From Luteitalea sp. (lineage in GTDB: Bacteria > Acidobacteriota > Vicinamibacteria > Vicinamibacterales > Vicinamibacteraceae): 39,766 nucleotides of DNA. This document shows positions 32,571 to 39,766 of this stretch, piece after piece. The stretch covers positions 1 to 39,766 of the forward strand of contig WHTZ01000059.1 of the NCBI GenBank assembly GCA_009377495.1. Direction: 5' to 3'. Positions within the stretch are counted from its first letter, which is position 1. Every line of letters starts with the position of its first letter. The notes beneath the pieces are model-generated. The model was not told the origin of the DNA. It worked only from the letters and a program-made list of their open reading frames with translations, and ran no database searches. The translations under genes and the position numbers were made by a program.

Positions 32571-33991
32571 CTCTTTCTATCGCCCTTTGGCCACGCGTCT
32601 CCGGGTGGCGCATTGGGGCCATAACTGGCAGGGTCATCGAGCAGGCGGGGCTCATGAAAGACCTGACGTCGATCGCCCAGCTCGCGCATCCACGCCTCCA
32701 GCTCGGCACGCATCTTCTCGAGCCGCGCGGCATGTTGTAGATCGGTCGCAAGGTTCTGCTGCTCGTGTGGATCGGTGCTGAGGTCGTAGAGCTCTTCTGC
32801 CGGGCGCTGGCGATAGCGTTTCACGATCGCGGCGGCTTTCTTATCGGTCCGCGCCGCGTTCTCCCACGAGCTCCAGAATTCTCGCCCGTCCCGGGATCGC
32901 CCAAGATCGATATGCGTCGTGTAGGCGAACTCCGGATGGAGGTTGAGGATGTATTTCCAAGCAGCGGTGCGAATGCTGCGCATCGGATAGATGTTCCAGC
33001 CACCGTCGCCGCTATGCGTGGTGAAGATGCGATCGCGGTGCTCGCTTTTCTCAGCGCGCAAGACGGGCAGAAACGAGCGGCCGTCGATATCCGACGGGGG
33101 CGTGCCGCCGGCAGCTTCGAGCAAGGTAGGCAGAAGGTCCAGCCAGCTCACCATCGCGTCAGTCCGTGTCCCCGGCTTCACCACCCCCGGCCAGACGACG
33201 GTGAGAGGCGTCTGGATACCCGAGTCGTAGAGGTTCCACTTACCAAAGGGCCATTGTGCGCCATGGTCGCTCGTAAACGCGAACAGCGTGTCGTTGCCGA
33301 GCGCCGTTCGCGCCGTGTCGTAGATGAGACCCAGCTCGGAATCCGCTTTGGCGACGGCAGCGGCGTAACGAGCGCGCCAGCGGCGCGTCTCCGGTGTATC
33401 CACGGAACCGGCAGGCAGCGTCAGTGTGGCGGGGTCGAAGTCGTCGGACTGCTCTGGCCACGGCACATGCGGCCAGTTGCTGCCCACGAAGAGACAGAGC
33501 GGCTTGCCGGTGCCGCCCTCGCGCTTCTTCAAGAATTCCACCGCGGCCGGTATGGCGGCGTGATCGTGGAAGGTATCGTGTGCGAAGTAGTCAAACCCGT
33601 AATCGACCGTATGCCGGTAGTGTGACACCTTCCCGAACGCCACGACTTCATAGCCGAGCTCTTGGAAATAGGCGGGCCACTTCTTGAGGTCCGCGCGCGG
33701 CTTGCTGTGATTCGGCTCCGCGCCATTGCGCGCGGGCATCAGACCGGTGAGCAGCGCTGCGCGGCTCGGCGCGCAACTGGGCGAGACCACAAAGGCCCGC
33801 GTAAACGTCAGGCCCGCATCGGCCAGGCGCTGCATGTTCGGCGTGTGTAGGTCACGTGCGCCGTACGACGTGGCATCGAGCTGGCTCTGATCGTCGGTCA
33901 GGAAGATGACGATGTCCGGGCGTGGTGCGGCGGTCGACCAACCAGCATTGCCCAGCAGCACACCGAGTAGGAGGATCAGGATTGCCTTCAC
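32567..33991 (-). CDS. Secreted sulfatase (arylsulfatase/iduronate-2-sulfatase-like)
   Basis: 474 aa from GTG 33989-33991 (GAGG eight bases upstream), giving the signal peptide MKAILILLLGVLLGNAGWST; an in-frame GTG 34022-34024 adds 11 polar residues and is less likely. Sulfatase signature SPSCAPSRAALLTG (C73 becomes formylglycine), metal site IVIFLTDDQSQLDA (D33, D34), FGKVSHYRH, NWPHVPWP, AFTSDHGAQWPFGKWNLYDS, and the C-terminal ELYDLSTDPHEQQNLA. The pattern DDQ, FGKVSH and GKWNLYD is that of iduronate- or N-sulfoglucosamine-type sulfatases. Lies between the TonB receptor (74 bases) and GH2 gene (overlap), so it is co-transcribed with both. Confidence 0.9.
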   Translation of the reverse strand: MKAILILLLGVLLGNAGWSTAAPRPDIVIFLTDDQSQLDATSYGARDLHTPNMQRLADAGLTFTRAFVVSPSCAPSRAALLTGLMPARNGAEPNHSKPRADLKKWPAYFQELGYEVVAFGKVSHYRHTVDYGFDYFAHDTFHDHAAIPAAVEFLKKREGGTGKPLCLFVGSNWPHVPWPEQSDDFDPATLTLPAGSVDTPETRRWRARYAAAVAKADSELGLIYDTARTALGNDTLFAFTSDHGAQWPFGKWNLYDSGIQTPLTVVWPGVVKPGTRTDAMVSWLDLLPTLLEAAGGTPPSDIDGRSFLPVLRAEKSEHRDRIFTTHSGDGGWNIYPMRSIRTAAWKYILNLHPEFAYTTHIDLGRSRDGREFWSSWENAARTDKKAAAIVKRYRQRPAEELYDLSTDPHEQQNLATDLQHAARLEKMRAELEAWMRELGDRRQVFHEPRLLDDPASYGPNAPPGDAWPKGDRKR

Positions 33992-34044
33992 GGTATCGCC
34001 CTCAGTGTCAAGCTTTGGGTCCACCTCGAGTGAGCGTCGGGGAG

Positions 34045-34060
34045 CGCGGCCCTGGCCGCG
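34045..34060 (-). terminator. GC-rich hairpin directly behind the TonB receptor gene
   Basis: CGCGGCC-CT-GGCCGCG, seven pairs, five bases after the receptor stop codon (34066-34068) in minus-strand direction. No U-run follows, so it may lower read-through into the sulfatase gene, protect the receptor message, or be a REP-type repeat. Confidence 0.45.
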
Positions 34061-34065
34061 GTCCG

Positions 34066-37000
34066 CTAGAAGTAAATCTTCAATGCGAACTGTACTTGCC
34101 GCGGGTTATTGGCCTGCGAGTTGACGACGCCGAAGGTTGGCGTGCCAAACACTTGGCCTGGCGGCCCGAATTGGGGAGTGTTGAACACATTGAAGAATTC
34201 GGCCCGGAGCTCCACCCGCTTGCTCTCCGAGATCTGAAACTGCTTGAACAGTGAAAAATCCAAGTTCTTCATCCCGTCTCTGCGGACATTCGGCAGCACA
34301 CGGGGCGCGTTGCCGAACGTGAACGGTGCAGGCTGACTGAAGACACTGGTATCAAACCATTGGGCGAGCTTTTCGTCAGTGGCGCGGTCGCCCGGCAGGT
34401 TGGGATTGCCACTGATGTTCGGCCTCTGCACCGCTGAGAAGGATTGGCTGTTGTTCTCTGCATTGGTGATTGCGAGAGGCACGCCCGTGGCAAGGGTGAG
34501 AATCCCGTTGAGCTGCCAGTTGCCGAGAAGAGCGTCGGCAAGCGCGGGCATGTTAGAGCCCAAACGCTTGCCTCTGCCGAGCGGAAGCTCGTAGACATAG
34601 CTGATGACCAGTCGCTGGCTGACATCCTGGGCGGATAGGGATCGGCTGGCGTCGCGGTTGAACACATCTTGATGTGCCGGGGCGGGTCCGAGGAAGCCCA
34701 CCGCCTGCGAGGAATCGTCGATCAATTTGCCATTCGTATAGGCGACCAGAAAGGTCAGGCCGTGTGAGAACCGCTTCTCAACCCGAGCCTGAAACGCATG
34801 ATAGATGGAACTGGCCGAGGCCGGGCGAAAATTGAACACGTCCAGGAACTGCGGGAAAGGCCGCAGGAGTTGGGCACGTGAGACTTCAGGCTGGGAGAGC
34901 GGTCCCGTTTCGACAAACGGTTGGAAGGGATTGGCGACGAGCTCTTGAAGCTGGGTTTCGAGAGCCAATTGCTCCGACCCCAACTGGTTGATCTGGTGCC
35001 CCAACGGTCCGTCCGCCAACTTCACGCCGTGACTACCGATGTAAGCCAGCTCGACAACGATGTCGCCGCCAAACTGGCGCTGAATACCGAGATTCCATTG
35101 CTGCGAATAGCCGACACGGTTACGTCGGTCGATGGCACCATCGCGGCCAGTGGCCCCGAGGTCCTGTCCGAGACTGGTCAAGAGCCCAGCGTCCGGCGCG
35201 GTTGGCTGTGCGATCCCATTGGGAAAGGGGTTCGTCAACAGGTCGTTCGGGCGCAAGCCGTCTAGCGAGGTCACCATCTCGGTTGCCTGTATGAACCCGC
35301 TGATTCCGGATGCCCAACCTGCAGCGGTGCACACGCAGGGTGTATAGAAGATTCCGTAGCCGCCCCGAAGCACCGTCGTCGGTGCCACGGCATACGCGAA
35401 GCCGAACCTGGGAGCGAAGTTGTTCTTGTCAGTGTCAAATTGGGTTCTCGGGCTCCCATCGACGCCGACGAAGCGCAGGCCGCCACGCAGGCTCGAGATT
35501 CCAACTATGTCCGCTAACGGCGAAGGAGCCTCGAAATCAAAAAAGCTGAGCAGGTTGTCGCGCTCCGAGCGAGGTATTTCTAGGTCGTAGCGCAGGCCAA
35601 CATTTACGGTGAGCTTCGGAGTCACCTTGAAATCATCCTGAATGTAGAGCCCAAGATAGTGGCTCGTCGTCCGGACGCCAGGCACAATGTTCGCTCCACC
35701 CGACGTTGGGACCCCGAGCAACAGGCTCGCAACCGAGTCGCCCCGATCAACCCCGGGCTGGTTCGGATCAGGTCCCTGTGTGAATGCACGACTGAAGAAG
35801 AAGGTGCCACTCGTGTCTGCTCCCACGATCTCGGCAGACTGATTGATCCGATAGTCGATACCGGACTTCAGGGTATGGCGGCCACGAACGTGGGTCAGGC
35901 TGAAGGCGCTGGTATACGAGGTGCCAGCCTGATCCAGGAAACCGCCGCCGCGTCCGAGAGAGGCGTAATTCGAGAATCCAAACGCGGGGAAATCGAGGGG
36001 CTTGGTGAGTTGGTCATCGAGGCTTTCGGGGAAGCCCAGTTGCGTCAGCGAGAAGTCATCCGGCGCGTTCGTGCCCCATTCGCGGTCGAGGCGGGTCATG
36101 CCGAAACGCGCAGTCATCAGCAGAGTGGGCGAGTGTATGCGATCGTATTGCAAGCGCACGCTCTTGCTCGGAATGCTGTCGCCGGTGAACACTCGCGTAT
36201 CAGCGATATTGTCGTAAAAGTTGGGGGGCGTATCCTCGAACCTCCGGTAAGCCACCCCAAGCGAGAACTTATCCTTCGATCCTGGCACCCAGTCAATCTT
36301 GACGTCGACCTGGTCCGTCTCGAGCGCCGACGTCCTGCTGGAAAAGAAGTTGTTGGCCCCAGTGCAGGGGTCCCCAGGAACATTCGAATCCGGGAAGAAA
36401 CTGACGATGCGCTGGCCGACAGGATCTTGCCGGTCGAAGGGAATAACACTATTCGGAAGAGCCTCTCGGATGAGAGCGCCGCTTGCGGGATAAAGCCGCG
36501 TCGAGAACGGATCGAAAATCTGAAGCGGTGCACAGGTGCCGTCGGAAAGCCGCTGCCGGCTTTGGCTGAAGTCCCCACGGCGCTCGGCTTCGGTCGGAAC
36601 CGTCGCGGTCAGCGTAGCCTGTGACCGTCGGCGCAGTCCTTCATAGTTACTGAAGAAGAACAGCTCGTCACGGATGATCGGACCACCGAGCGCGCCGCCA
36701 AATTGATTTCGCTTGAAGCTGCCGAGTGGGGTGCCGGTCCGGTTCGCAAAGAAGTCATTGGCGTCCAGCGCGCTGTTGCGCAGAAACTCGTAGACAACGC
36801 CATCGAGCTCGTTGGTGCCCGACTTGATGACCATGTTGACGATGCCGCCCGCACTACGACCGTATTCAGCCGCATAGCTGTTGGTCTGGACCTTGAACTC
36901 CTGGACTGCGTCCGGCGAGGGAAACATCGATGCCACAAGAATCGGGTTCGCGGCCGGGACCGAGTTGGTGATGCCATCAATGAGCATCTCGCTGGTATTC

Positions 37001-37560
37001 CCCCGCGCACCGTTGATCATGAAGTTGGCGGAGCTATTGAAGAAGTCGCCAAAGGCGACGCTCGGAACAACGCCGGCCGACAGAGAGGCGAGCTGAAACG
37101 CATTGCGTGTATTCAACGGCAGGTCGCGTACTTTCCGGTTCTCGATCACGGTACCAAGTGCTCCGCTTTCGGTTTCCACCAAAGGAGCGGCACCGGAAAC
37201 CGAGACGCTTTCGGTGGCTTCGCCGAGGTGCAAGCGCAAGTCGACCCGCAATCTGTCGTTCACCTGCACTTGAATACCCGAGCGCACCAAGCGTTGAAAC
37301 CCGGGCATCTCGACTTCCAATCGGTACAATCCCGAGCTCAGCGACGGAAAGGCGTAAATGCCCTCGGCGTTGGTGACCGTCTCAGTTCTGACGTTGGTGC
37401 CTTCCTCGAGGGCGACCACCCTCGCCCCGGGTATGACGCCGGACGTTGGATCCGTGACAGTCCCGACAATGGATCCAGCAATCGACTGAGCCAAAACCAC
37501 TGAGCTCCCGCCGAGAACCAAACAGACCCACAACGTTGACTGAAGTGCTGATTGACGCAC
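34066..37560 (-). CDS. Oar-like TonB-dependent receptor of the sulfated-glycan locus
   Basis: 1164 aa from GTG 37558-37560 (AGAGG upstream); signal peptide LQSTLWVCLVLGGSSVVLAQ. Residues about 27-110 are a carboxypeptidase-regulatory-like domain (GSIVGTVTDPTSGVIPGARV). Plug: ENRKVRDLPLNTRNAFQLAS, LIDGITN and EFKVQTNSYAAEYGRSAGGI. Barrel strands continue to the end, with NFAPRFGFAYAVAP, TVLRGGYGIFY, GYSQQWNLGIQRQFGGDIVV and the terminal QVQFALKIYF. Length and layout are those of SusC-independent Oar-type receptors; no SusD partner is present. It would bring the glycan fragments across the outer membrane. First gene of the operon with sulfatase and GH2. Confidence 0.9.
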   Translation of the reverse strand: MRQSALQSTLWVCLVLGGSSVVLAQSIAGSIVGTVTDPTSGVIPGARVVALEEGTNVRTETVTNAEGIYAFPSLSSGLYRLEVEMPGFQRLVRSGIQVQVNDRLRVDLRLHLGEATESVSVSGAAPLVETESGALGTVIENRKVRDLPLNTRNAFQLASLSAGVVPSVAFGDFFNSSANFMINGARGNTSEMLIDGITNSVPAANPILVASMFPSPDAVQEFKVQTNSYAAEYGRSAGGIVNMVIKSGTNELDGVVYEFLRNSALDANDFFANRTGTPLGSFKRNQFGGALGGPIIRDELFFFSNYEGLRRRSQATLTATVPTEAERRGDFSQSRQRLSDGTCAPLQIFDPFSTRLYPASGALIREALPNSVIPFDRQDPVGQRIVSFFPDSNVPGDPCTGANNFFSSRTSALETDQVDVKIDWVPGSKDKFSLGVAYRRFEDTPPNFYDNIADTRVFTGDSIPSKSVRLQYDRIHSPTLLMTARFGMTRLDREWGTNAPDDFSLTQLGFPESLDDQLTKPLDFPAFGFSNYASLGRGGGFLDQAGTSYTSAFSLTHVRGRHTLKSGIDYRINQSAEIVGADTSGTFFFSRAFTQGPDPNQPGVDRGDSVASLLLGVPTSGGANIVPGVRTTSHYLGLYIQDDFKVTPKLTVNVGLRYDLEIPRSERDNLLSFFDFEAPSPLADIVGISSLRGGLRFVGVDGSPRTQFDTDKNNFAPRFGFAYAVAPTTVLRGGYGIFYTPCVCTAAGWASGISGFIQATEMVTSLDGLRPNDLLTNPFPNGIAQPTAPDAGLLTSLGQDLGATGRDGAIDRRNRVGYSQQWNLGIQRQFGGDIVVELAYIGSHGVKLADGPLGHQINQLGSEQLALETQLQELVANPFQPFVETGPLSQPEVSRAQLLRPFPQFLDVFNFRPASASSIYHAFQARVEKRFSHGLTFLVAYTNGKLIDDSSQAVGFLGPAPAHQDVFNRDASRSLSAQDVSQRLVISYVYELPLGRGKRLGSNMPALADALLGNWQLNGILTLATGVPLAITNAENNSQSFSAVQRPNISGNPNLPGDRATDEKLAQWFDTSVFSQPAPFTFGNAPRVLPNVRRDGMKNLDFSLFKQFQISESKRVELRAEFFNVFNTPQFGPPGQVFGTPTFGVVNSQANNPRQVQFALKIYF

Positions 37561-37584
37561 GTCGCCTCTTCTGCGGCAAGCCAG

Positions 37585-37626
37585 GTAATCAAACAATATG
37601 CGACTAAATGCAACGTAATCATACAA
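37585..37626 (-). promoter_or_regulatory. Two regulatory-site-like repeats before the TonB receptor
   Basis: GTAATCAAACAA (37585-37596) and GTAATCATACAA (37615-37626) differ at one position and begin exactly 30 bases apart, about three DNA turns. On the minus strand they read TTGTTTGATTAC and TTGTATGATTAC, ending 25 and 55 bases before the start codon. Likely binding sites for a dimeric regulator on one DNA face. Confidence 0.45.
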
Positions 37627-37794
37627 TCTCTTGCGGCGGTGTCAAGTCTGGGCGAGTGTCGCAGGAGTGGCTGGTTCAGGAGGAAGATTCGGAGAAATGG
37701 CAGGCAGAAAGTAACGGCCTCAGCATCAGGCGCGTTCAGCAGGACTAATGGTCACGGTTCACTCGTCCGCCCGGGCCCGCGCCACGATGTTTGA

Positions 37795-37812
37795 AATTAT
37801 GCGATCATGATT
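37795..37812 (+). promoter_or_regulatory. Candidate operator before the DeoR gene
   Basis: AATTATG-CGAT-CATGATT, an inverted repeat with one mismatch, 87 bases before the start; an AT-rich box AATAAT follows at 37814. Its position fits autoregulation by the DeoR protein. Confidence 0.35.
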
Positions 37813-37898
37813 GAATAATAACCAGACGCGAGTGTGACGCAGCGACCATCGCGGACGCCCGATCCGTTTCTGTCGTCGCTGCGACTGCGAGGAAACTG

Positions 37899-38678
37899 AT
37901 GCTGTCTCAGCAGCGCCAAGCCGCGATCGTCGAACGAGTCCGCCGTCATGGTGCGGTCAAGGTTGCTGATCTTGTCGCTGAATTCAGCGTGTCCGATATG
38001 ACGATCCGGCGAGACCTGGACACGCTTGTGAATCGCGGTCTGGTCACCAAGGTGCACGGCGGAGCCACCACCGTCGATCTCAGCTCCACCGACGAACCGG
38101 GATTCGCCACCAACGCAGTGCGACAGCAACGTGAAAAGGAGGCCATCGCGCGGGCCGCCGCCGCGCTGGTTAGTCCCGGGGAGGCCATCGCGCTCTCGGC
38201 AGGCACCACCACCTGGACACTCGCGCAGCACCTCACGGCCGTGGCGGGGCTCACCGTGGTCACCAATTCCGTCCCGGTGGCTGACGTGTTTTATCGATCG
38301 GGACGTAGCGACCAGACGGTCATCCTCACCGGCGGGATCCGCACCCCGTCGGACGCCCTGGTCGGGCCGTTCGCGGTCGCCTCGCTACAGACCATCAACG
38401 TCGACCTGCTCTTCCTGGGCGTGCACGGCGTCAGCGCCGACGCCGGGTTCACCACCCCGAACCTGATGGAGTCCGAGACTGACCGCGCGCTCATCCGATC
38501 CGGGCGCAGGCTCGCGGTCCTCGCCGACCACACCAAATGGGGGGTCGTCGGCATCTGCACCATCGCCACGCTGGCCGACGCCGACGTACTCCTGACCGAC
38601 ACCGGACTGGCGGAATCTGCTCGTCAAACCCTCTCAGCGCACGTAGGACACTTGATCGTGGCCGAACCGCAGACCTAG
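37899..38678 (+). CDS. DeoR/GlpR-family transcriptional regulator, actinobacterial in character
   Basis: 259 aa. N-terminal winged helix with the DeoR signature VADLVAEFSVSDMTIRRDLD (22-41) and LVTKVHGGAT; C-terminal effector domain of the ISOCOT fold with ALSAGTTTWTLAQHL (98-112), VTNSVPVADVF, LTGGIRTPSDALVGP and ADHTKWGVVG. DeoR proteins bind phosphosugars and repress sugar-use genes. The wording of several blocks (FTTPNLMESETDRALI, the long SAGTTTW run) matches actinobacterial homologues as I recall them. Codons in the second half end almost only in C or G, more than in neighbouring genes, which suggests transfer. It faces away from the sulfated-glycan operon and may control it. Confidence 0.88.
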   Translation: MLSQQRQAAIVERVRRHGAVKVADLVAEFSVSDMTIRRDLDTLVNRGLVTKVHGGATTVDLSSTDEPGFATNAVRQQREKEAIARAAAALVSPGEAIALSAGTTTWTLAQHLTAVAGLTVVTNSVPVADVFYRSGRSDQTVILTGGIRTPSDALVGPFAVASLQTINVDLLFLGVHGVSADAGFTTPNLMESETDRALIRSGRRLAVLADHTKWGVVGICTIATLADADVLLTDTGLAESARQTLSAHVGHLIVAEPQT

Positions 38679-38686
38679 GAGAACCG

Positions 38687-39442
38687 ATGATCCGTATCGA
38701 CCGCAAAGACGCTCATGCCTTGCGAGCGGACGTGCTGGGTGCCGTTGGCGCACCCGTAGGCGGCTCGCCGGCCCGGCGACCCGAGCGCGTCACGCTGGAG
38801 GGCCGGCATGTGACACTCGTCCCGCTGGATCCCTCTGTCCACGGGCAGGCCGTATACGAAGCCACGCACGGCCAGGACGCTGATCGTCTGTGGCGATACC
38901 TAGCCACCGGACCGTACGCGGATCGCACGTCATTCTACGAGGAGCTGGAGCGCAAAGTAGCCGCGCAAGACTCGGTCTTCTTTGTCATTGTCGGCACGCG
39001 CGACAGCGAGGTGCTCGGATACGCCTCGTACCTGCGCATCGAGCCGGTACACCGTGTCATCGAGGTCGGCAACATTCTGTACACTCCGCGTTTCCAGGGC
39101 ACGACCGGTGCCACGGAGGCAATGTACCTGATGGCGCGTCATGTCTTCGAGGAGCTGGGCTATCGACGTTACGAGTGGAAGTGCAATGCGCTCAATCTGC
39201 CGTCTCGTTCTGCAGCGGTAAGACTGGGGTTCACCTTCGAGGGCACTTTTCGACAGCACATGATCATCAAGGGACGAAACCGCGACACCGCATGGTATTC
39301 GATGGTCGATTCCGAGTGGCCGTCGCGGAAAGCCGCACTCGAGGGGTGGCTCGCGCCGACGAATTTTGACGCCGCCGGTCGTCAGAAGCAGCCGCTGTCC
39401 GCCTTTCGCGCAGACTCTGCGAACCCGGGCGCGTCGTTGTAG
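38687..39442 (+). CDS. GNAT-family N-acetyltransferase (RimJ/RimL-like)
   Basis: 251 aa from ATG 38687, seven bases after TAGGAG and eight bases after the DeoR stop, so the two genes form an operon. After a 30-residue lead the GNAT core begins with VTLEGRHVTLVPLDPSVHGQ; acetyl-CoA-binding part around VGNILYTPRFQGTTGATEAM, then YEWKCNALNLPSRSAAVRLG with FTFEGTFRQHMIIKGRNRDT, typical of RimJ/RimL-type enzymes. It transfers an acetyl group from acetyl-CoA to an amino group, of a protein N-terminus or small molecule; the target is unknown. A tail of about 35 residues without similarity follows. Confidence 0.85.
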   Translation: MIRIDRKDAHALRADVLGAVGAPVGGSPARRPERVTLEGRHVTLVPLDPSVHGQAVYEATHGQDADRLWRYLATGPYADRTSFYEELERKVAAQDSVFFVIVGTRDSEVLGYASYLRIEPVHRVIEVGNILYTPRFQGTTGATEAMYLMARHVFEELGYRRYEWKCNALNLPSRSAAVRLGFTFEGTFRQHMIIKGRNRDTAWYSMVDSEWPSRKAALEGWLAPTNFDAAGRQKQPLSAFRADSANPGASL

Positions 39443-39497
39443 GCGTCACCACCCTCCGAGGATTCTCCGGGACGAAGCTTCCATTTGGCCTGTCCGC

Positions 39498-39766
39498 CTA
39501 GCGCTTCAACCAGCCATTAACGCGCGCTCCGCAACGCTGGCCACCCGAGCATCCGTACTGGTAATTCGCAACTGGCCTGTTGTTGGGGTTACCCTCGTCG
39601 CGTCCTCCCTGTAGGATGCACCCCCGCACGCACACAACCGTCGTCTGTCCGACTGGAGCCTCAATTTCCAATGTGAATTCTGGTGCAGGCGTCTGCGCTC
39701 TTCCAGCTGCCCCGGGCCGTGTCAACGATTTTGAGACAACCTGATTCAGCAATTTACTGTAGCGAC
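39498..39766 (-). CDS. Cysteine-containing secreted-type protein, C-terminal part (runs off window)
   Basis: The frame is open from the window edge to TAG 39498-39500; about 89 residues are visible. The C-terminal 60 residues form a compact domain: FTLEIEAPVGQTTVVCVRGC, LQGGRDEGNPNN, YQYGCSGGQRCGARVNGWLK. Four cysteines in the pattern C-x3-C ... C-x4-C suggest two disulfides and an exported protein. In-frame TTG at 39750-39752 could be a start but lacks a ribosome site, and the frame continues past it, so the true start is probably outside the window. No family with known function recognised. Confidence 0.5.
   Translation of the reverse strand, partial: RYSKLLNQVVSKSLTRPGAAGRAQTPAPEFTLEIEAPVGQTTVVCVRGCILQGGRDEGNPNNRPVANYQYGCSGGQRCGARVNGWLKR

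Larger units (their letters stand above)
37561..37898. other. Divergent intergenic region between TonB receptor and DeoR gene
   Basis: 338 bases without a credible gene. It contains two repeated sites before the receptor (37585-37596, 37615-37626) and an imperfect palindrome before the DeoR gene (37795-37812). The part between 37630 and 37790 shows nothing recognisable. Confidence 0.6.

Noticed and set aside
35659..36624. 321-codon plus-strand open frame
   Set aside because: Shadow of the TonB receptor at 34066-37560.

Overview
The window looks like a chromosomal segment of a GC-rich, soil-type Acidobacteriota, probably of the Vicinamibacteria kind. This is inferred from gene families, not from a marker gene. 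The indicators are two very large ABC-type permeases of the acidobacterial orphan (ADOP) type, one directly behind a PadR regulator; two Oar-like TonB-dependent receptors with an N-terminal carboxypeptidase-regulatory-like domain; a CRTAC1/ASPIC-UnbV protein followed by a TPR protein; and many secreted sugar-active enzymes. No rRNA, tRNA, CRISPR array, phage or transposase gene was seen.

Region 1 (1-9660, minus strand) reads as one transcription direction: a secreted AGE-family epimerase, an Oar-like TonB receptor (split by a one-base frameshift at 5941-5945), a CRTAC1/FG-GAP protein, a TPR protein, a cytochrome c-PQQ sugar dehydrogenase fusion, and a Tat-signal protein fragment. ATGA stop/start overlaps join the last three complete genes. 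It is plausibly a periplasmic sugar-oxidation/uptake unit. Region 2 (9752-12866) holds a relic of a permease C-terminus and an intact PadR-ADOP pair. Region 3 (12904-15622) holds a small conserved hypothetical protein, a secreted helical-barrel protein of unknown function and a VapBC toxin-antitoxin pair with a well-formed promoter covered by two palindromes. Region 4 (15623-21598) has a GcvT-like folate protein and two paralogous PYROXD2-like FAD oxidoreductases in a row, then an SDR glucose dehydrogenase and a hotdog thioesterase, divergently arranged.

Region 5 (21618-27883) contains a GH43 arabinanase, a 156-bp transposon-like palindromic element with 19-bp terminal inverted repeats, a second ADOP permease without its own PadR, a Cache-domain membrane sensor lacking any output domain, a small CxxC membrane protein and the C-terminal remnant of a class III aminotransferase. 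Region 6 (28067-37560) is a compact polysaccharide-utilisation-like locus: a lipoprotein sulfatase (plus strand) converging on TonB receptor, second sulfatase and GH2 glycosidase (minus strand). The two sulfatases carry different formylglycine signatures (CTPTR and CAPSR). The substrate is probably a sulfated glycan. Region 7 (37795-end) has a DeoR regulator with strikingly actinobacterial sequence and codon use, a GNAT acetyltransferase and the C-terminal part of a Cys-rich protein that runs off the window.

Several small repeat structures (a 51-bp double hairpin that supplies a stop codon, a half copy of it inside a signal peptide, an octamer tandem repeat in another signal peptide) suggest that REP-like elements are active in this genome and sit inside coding sequence.
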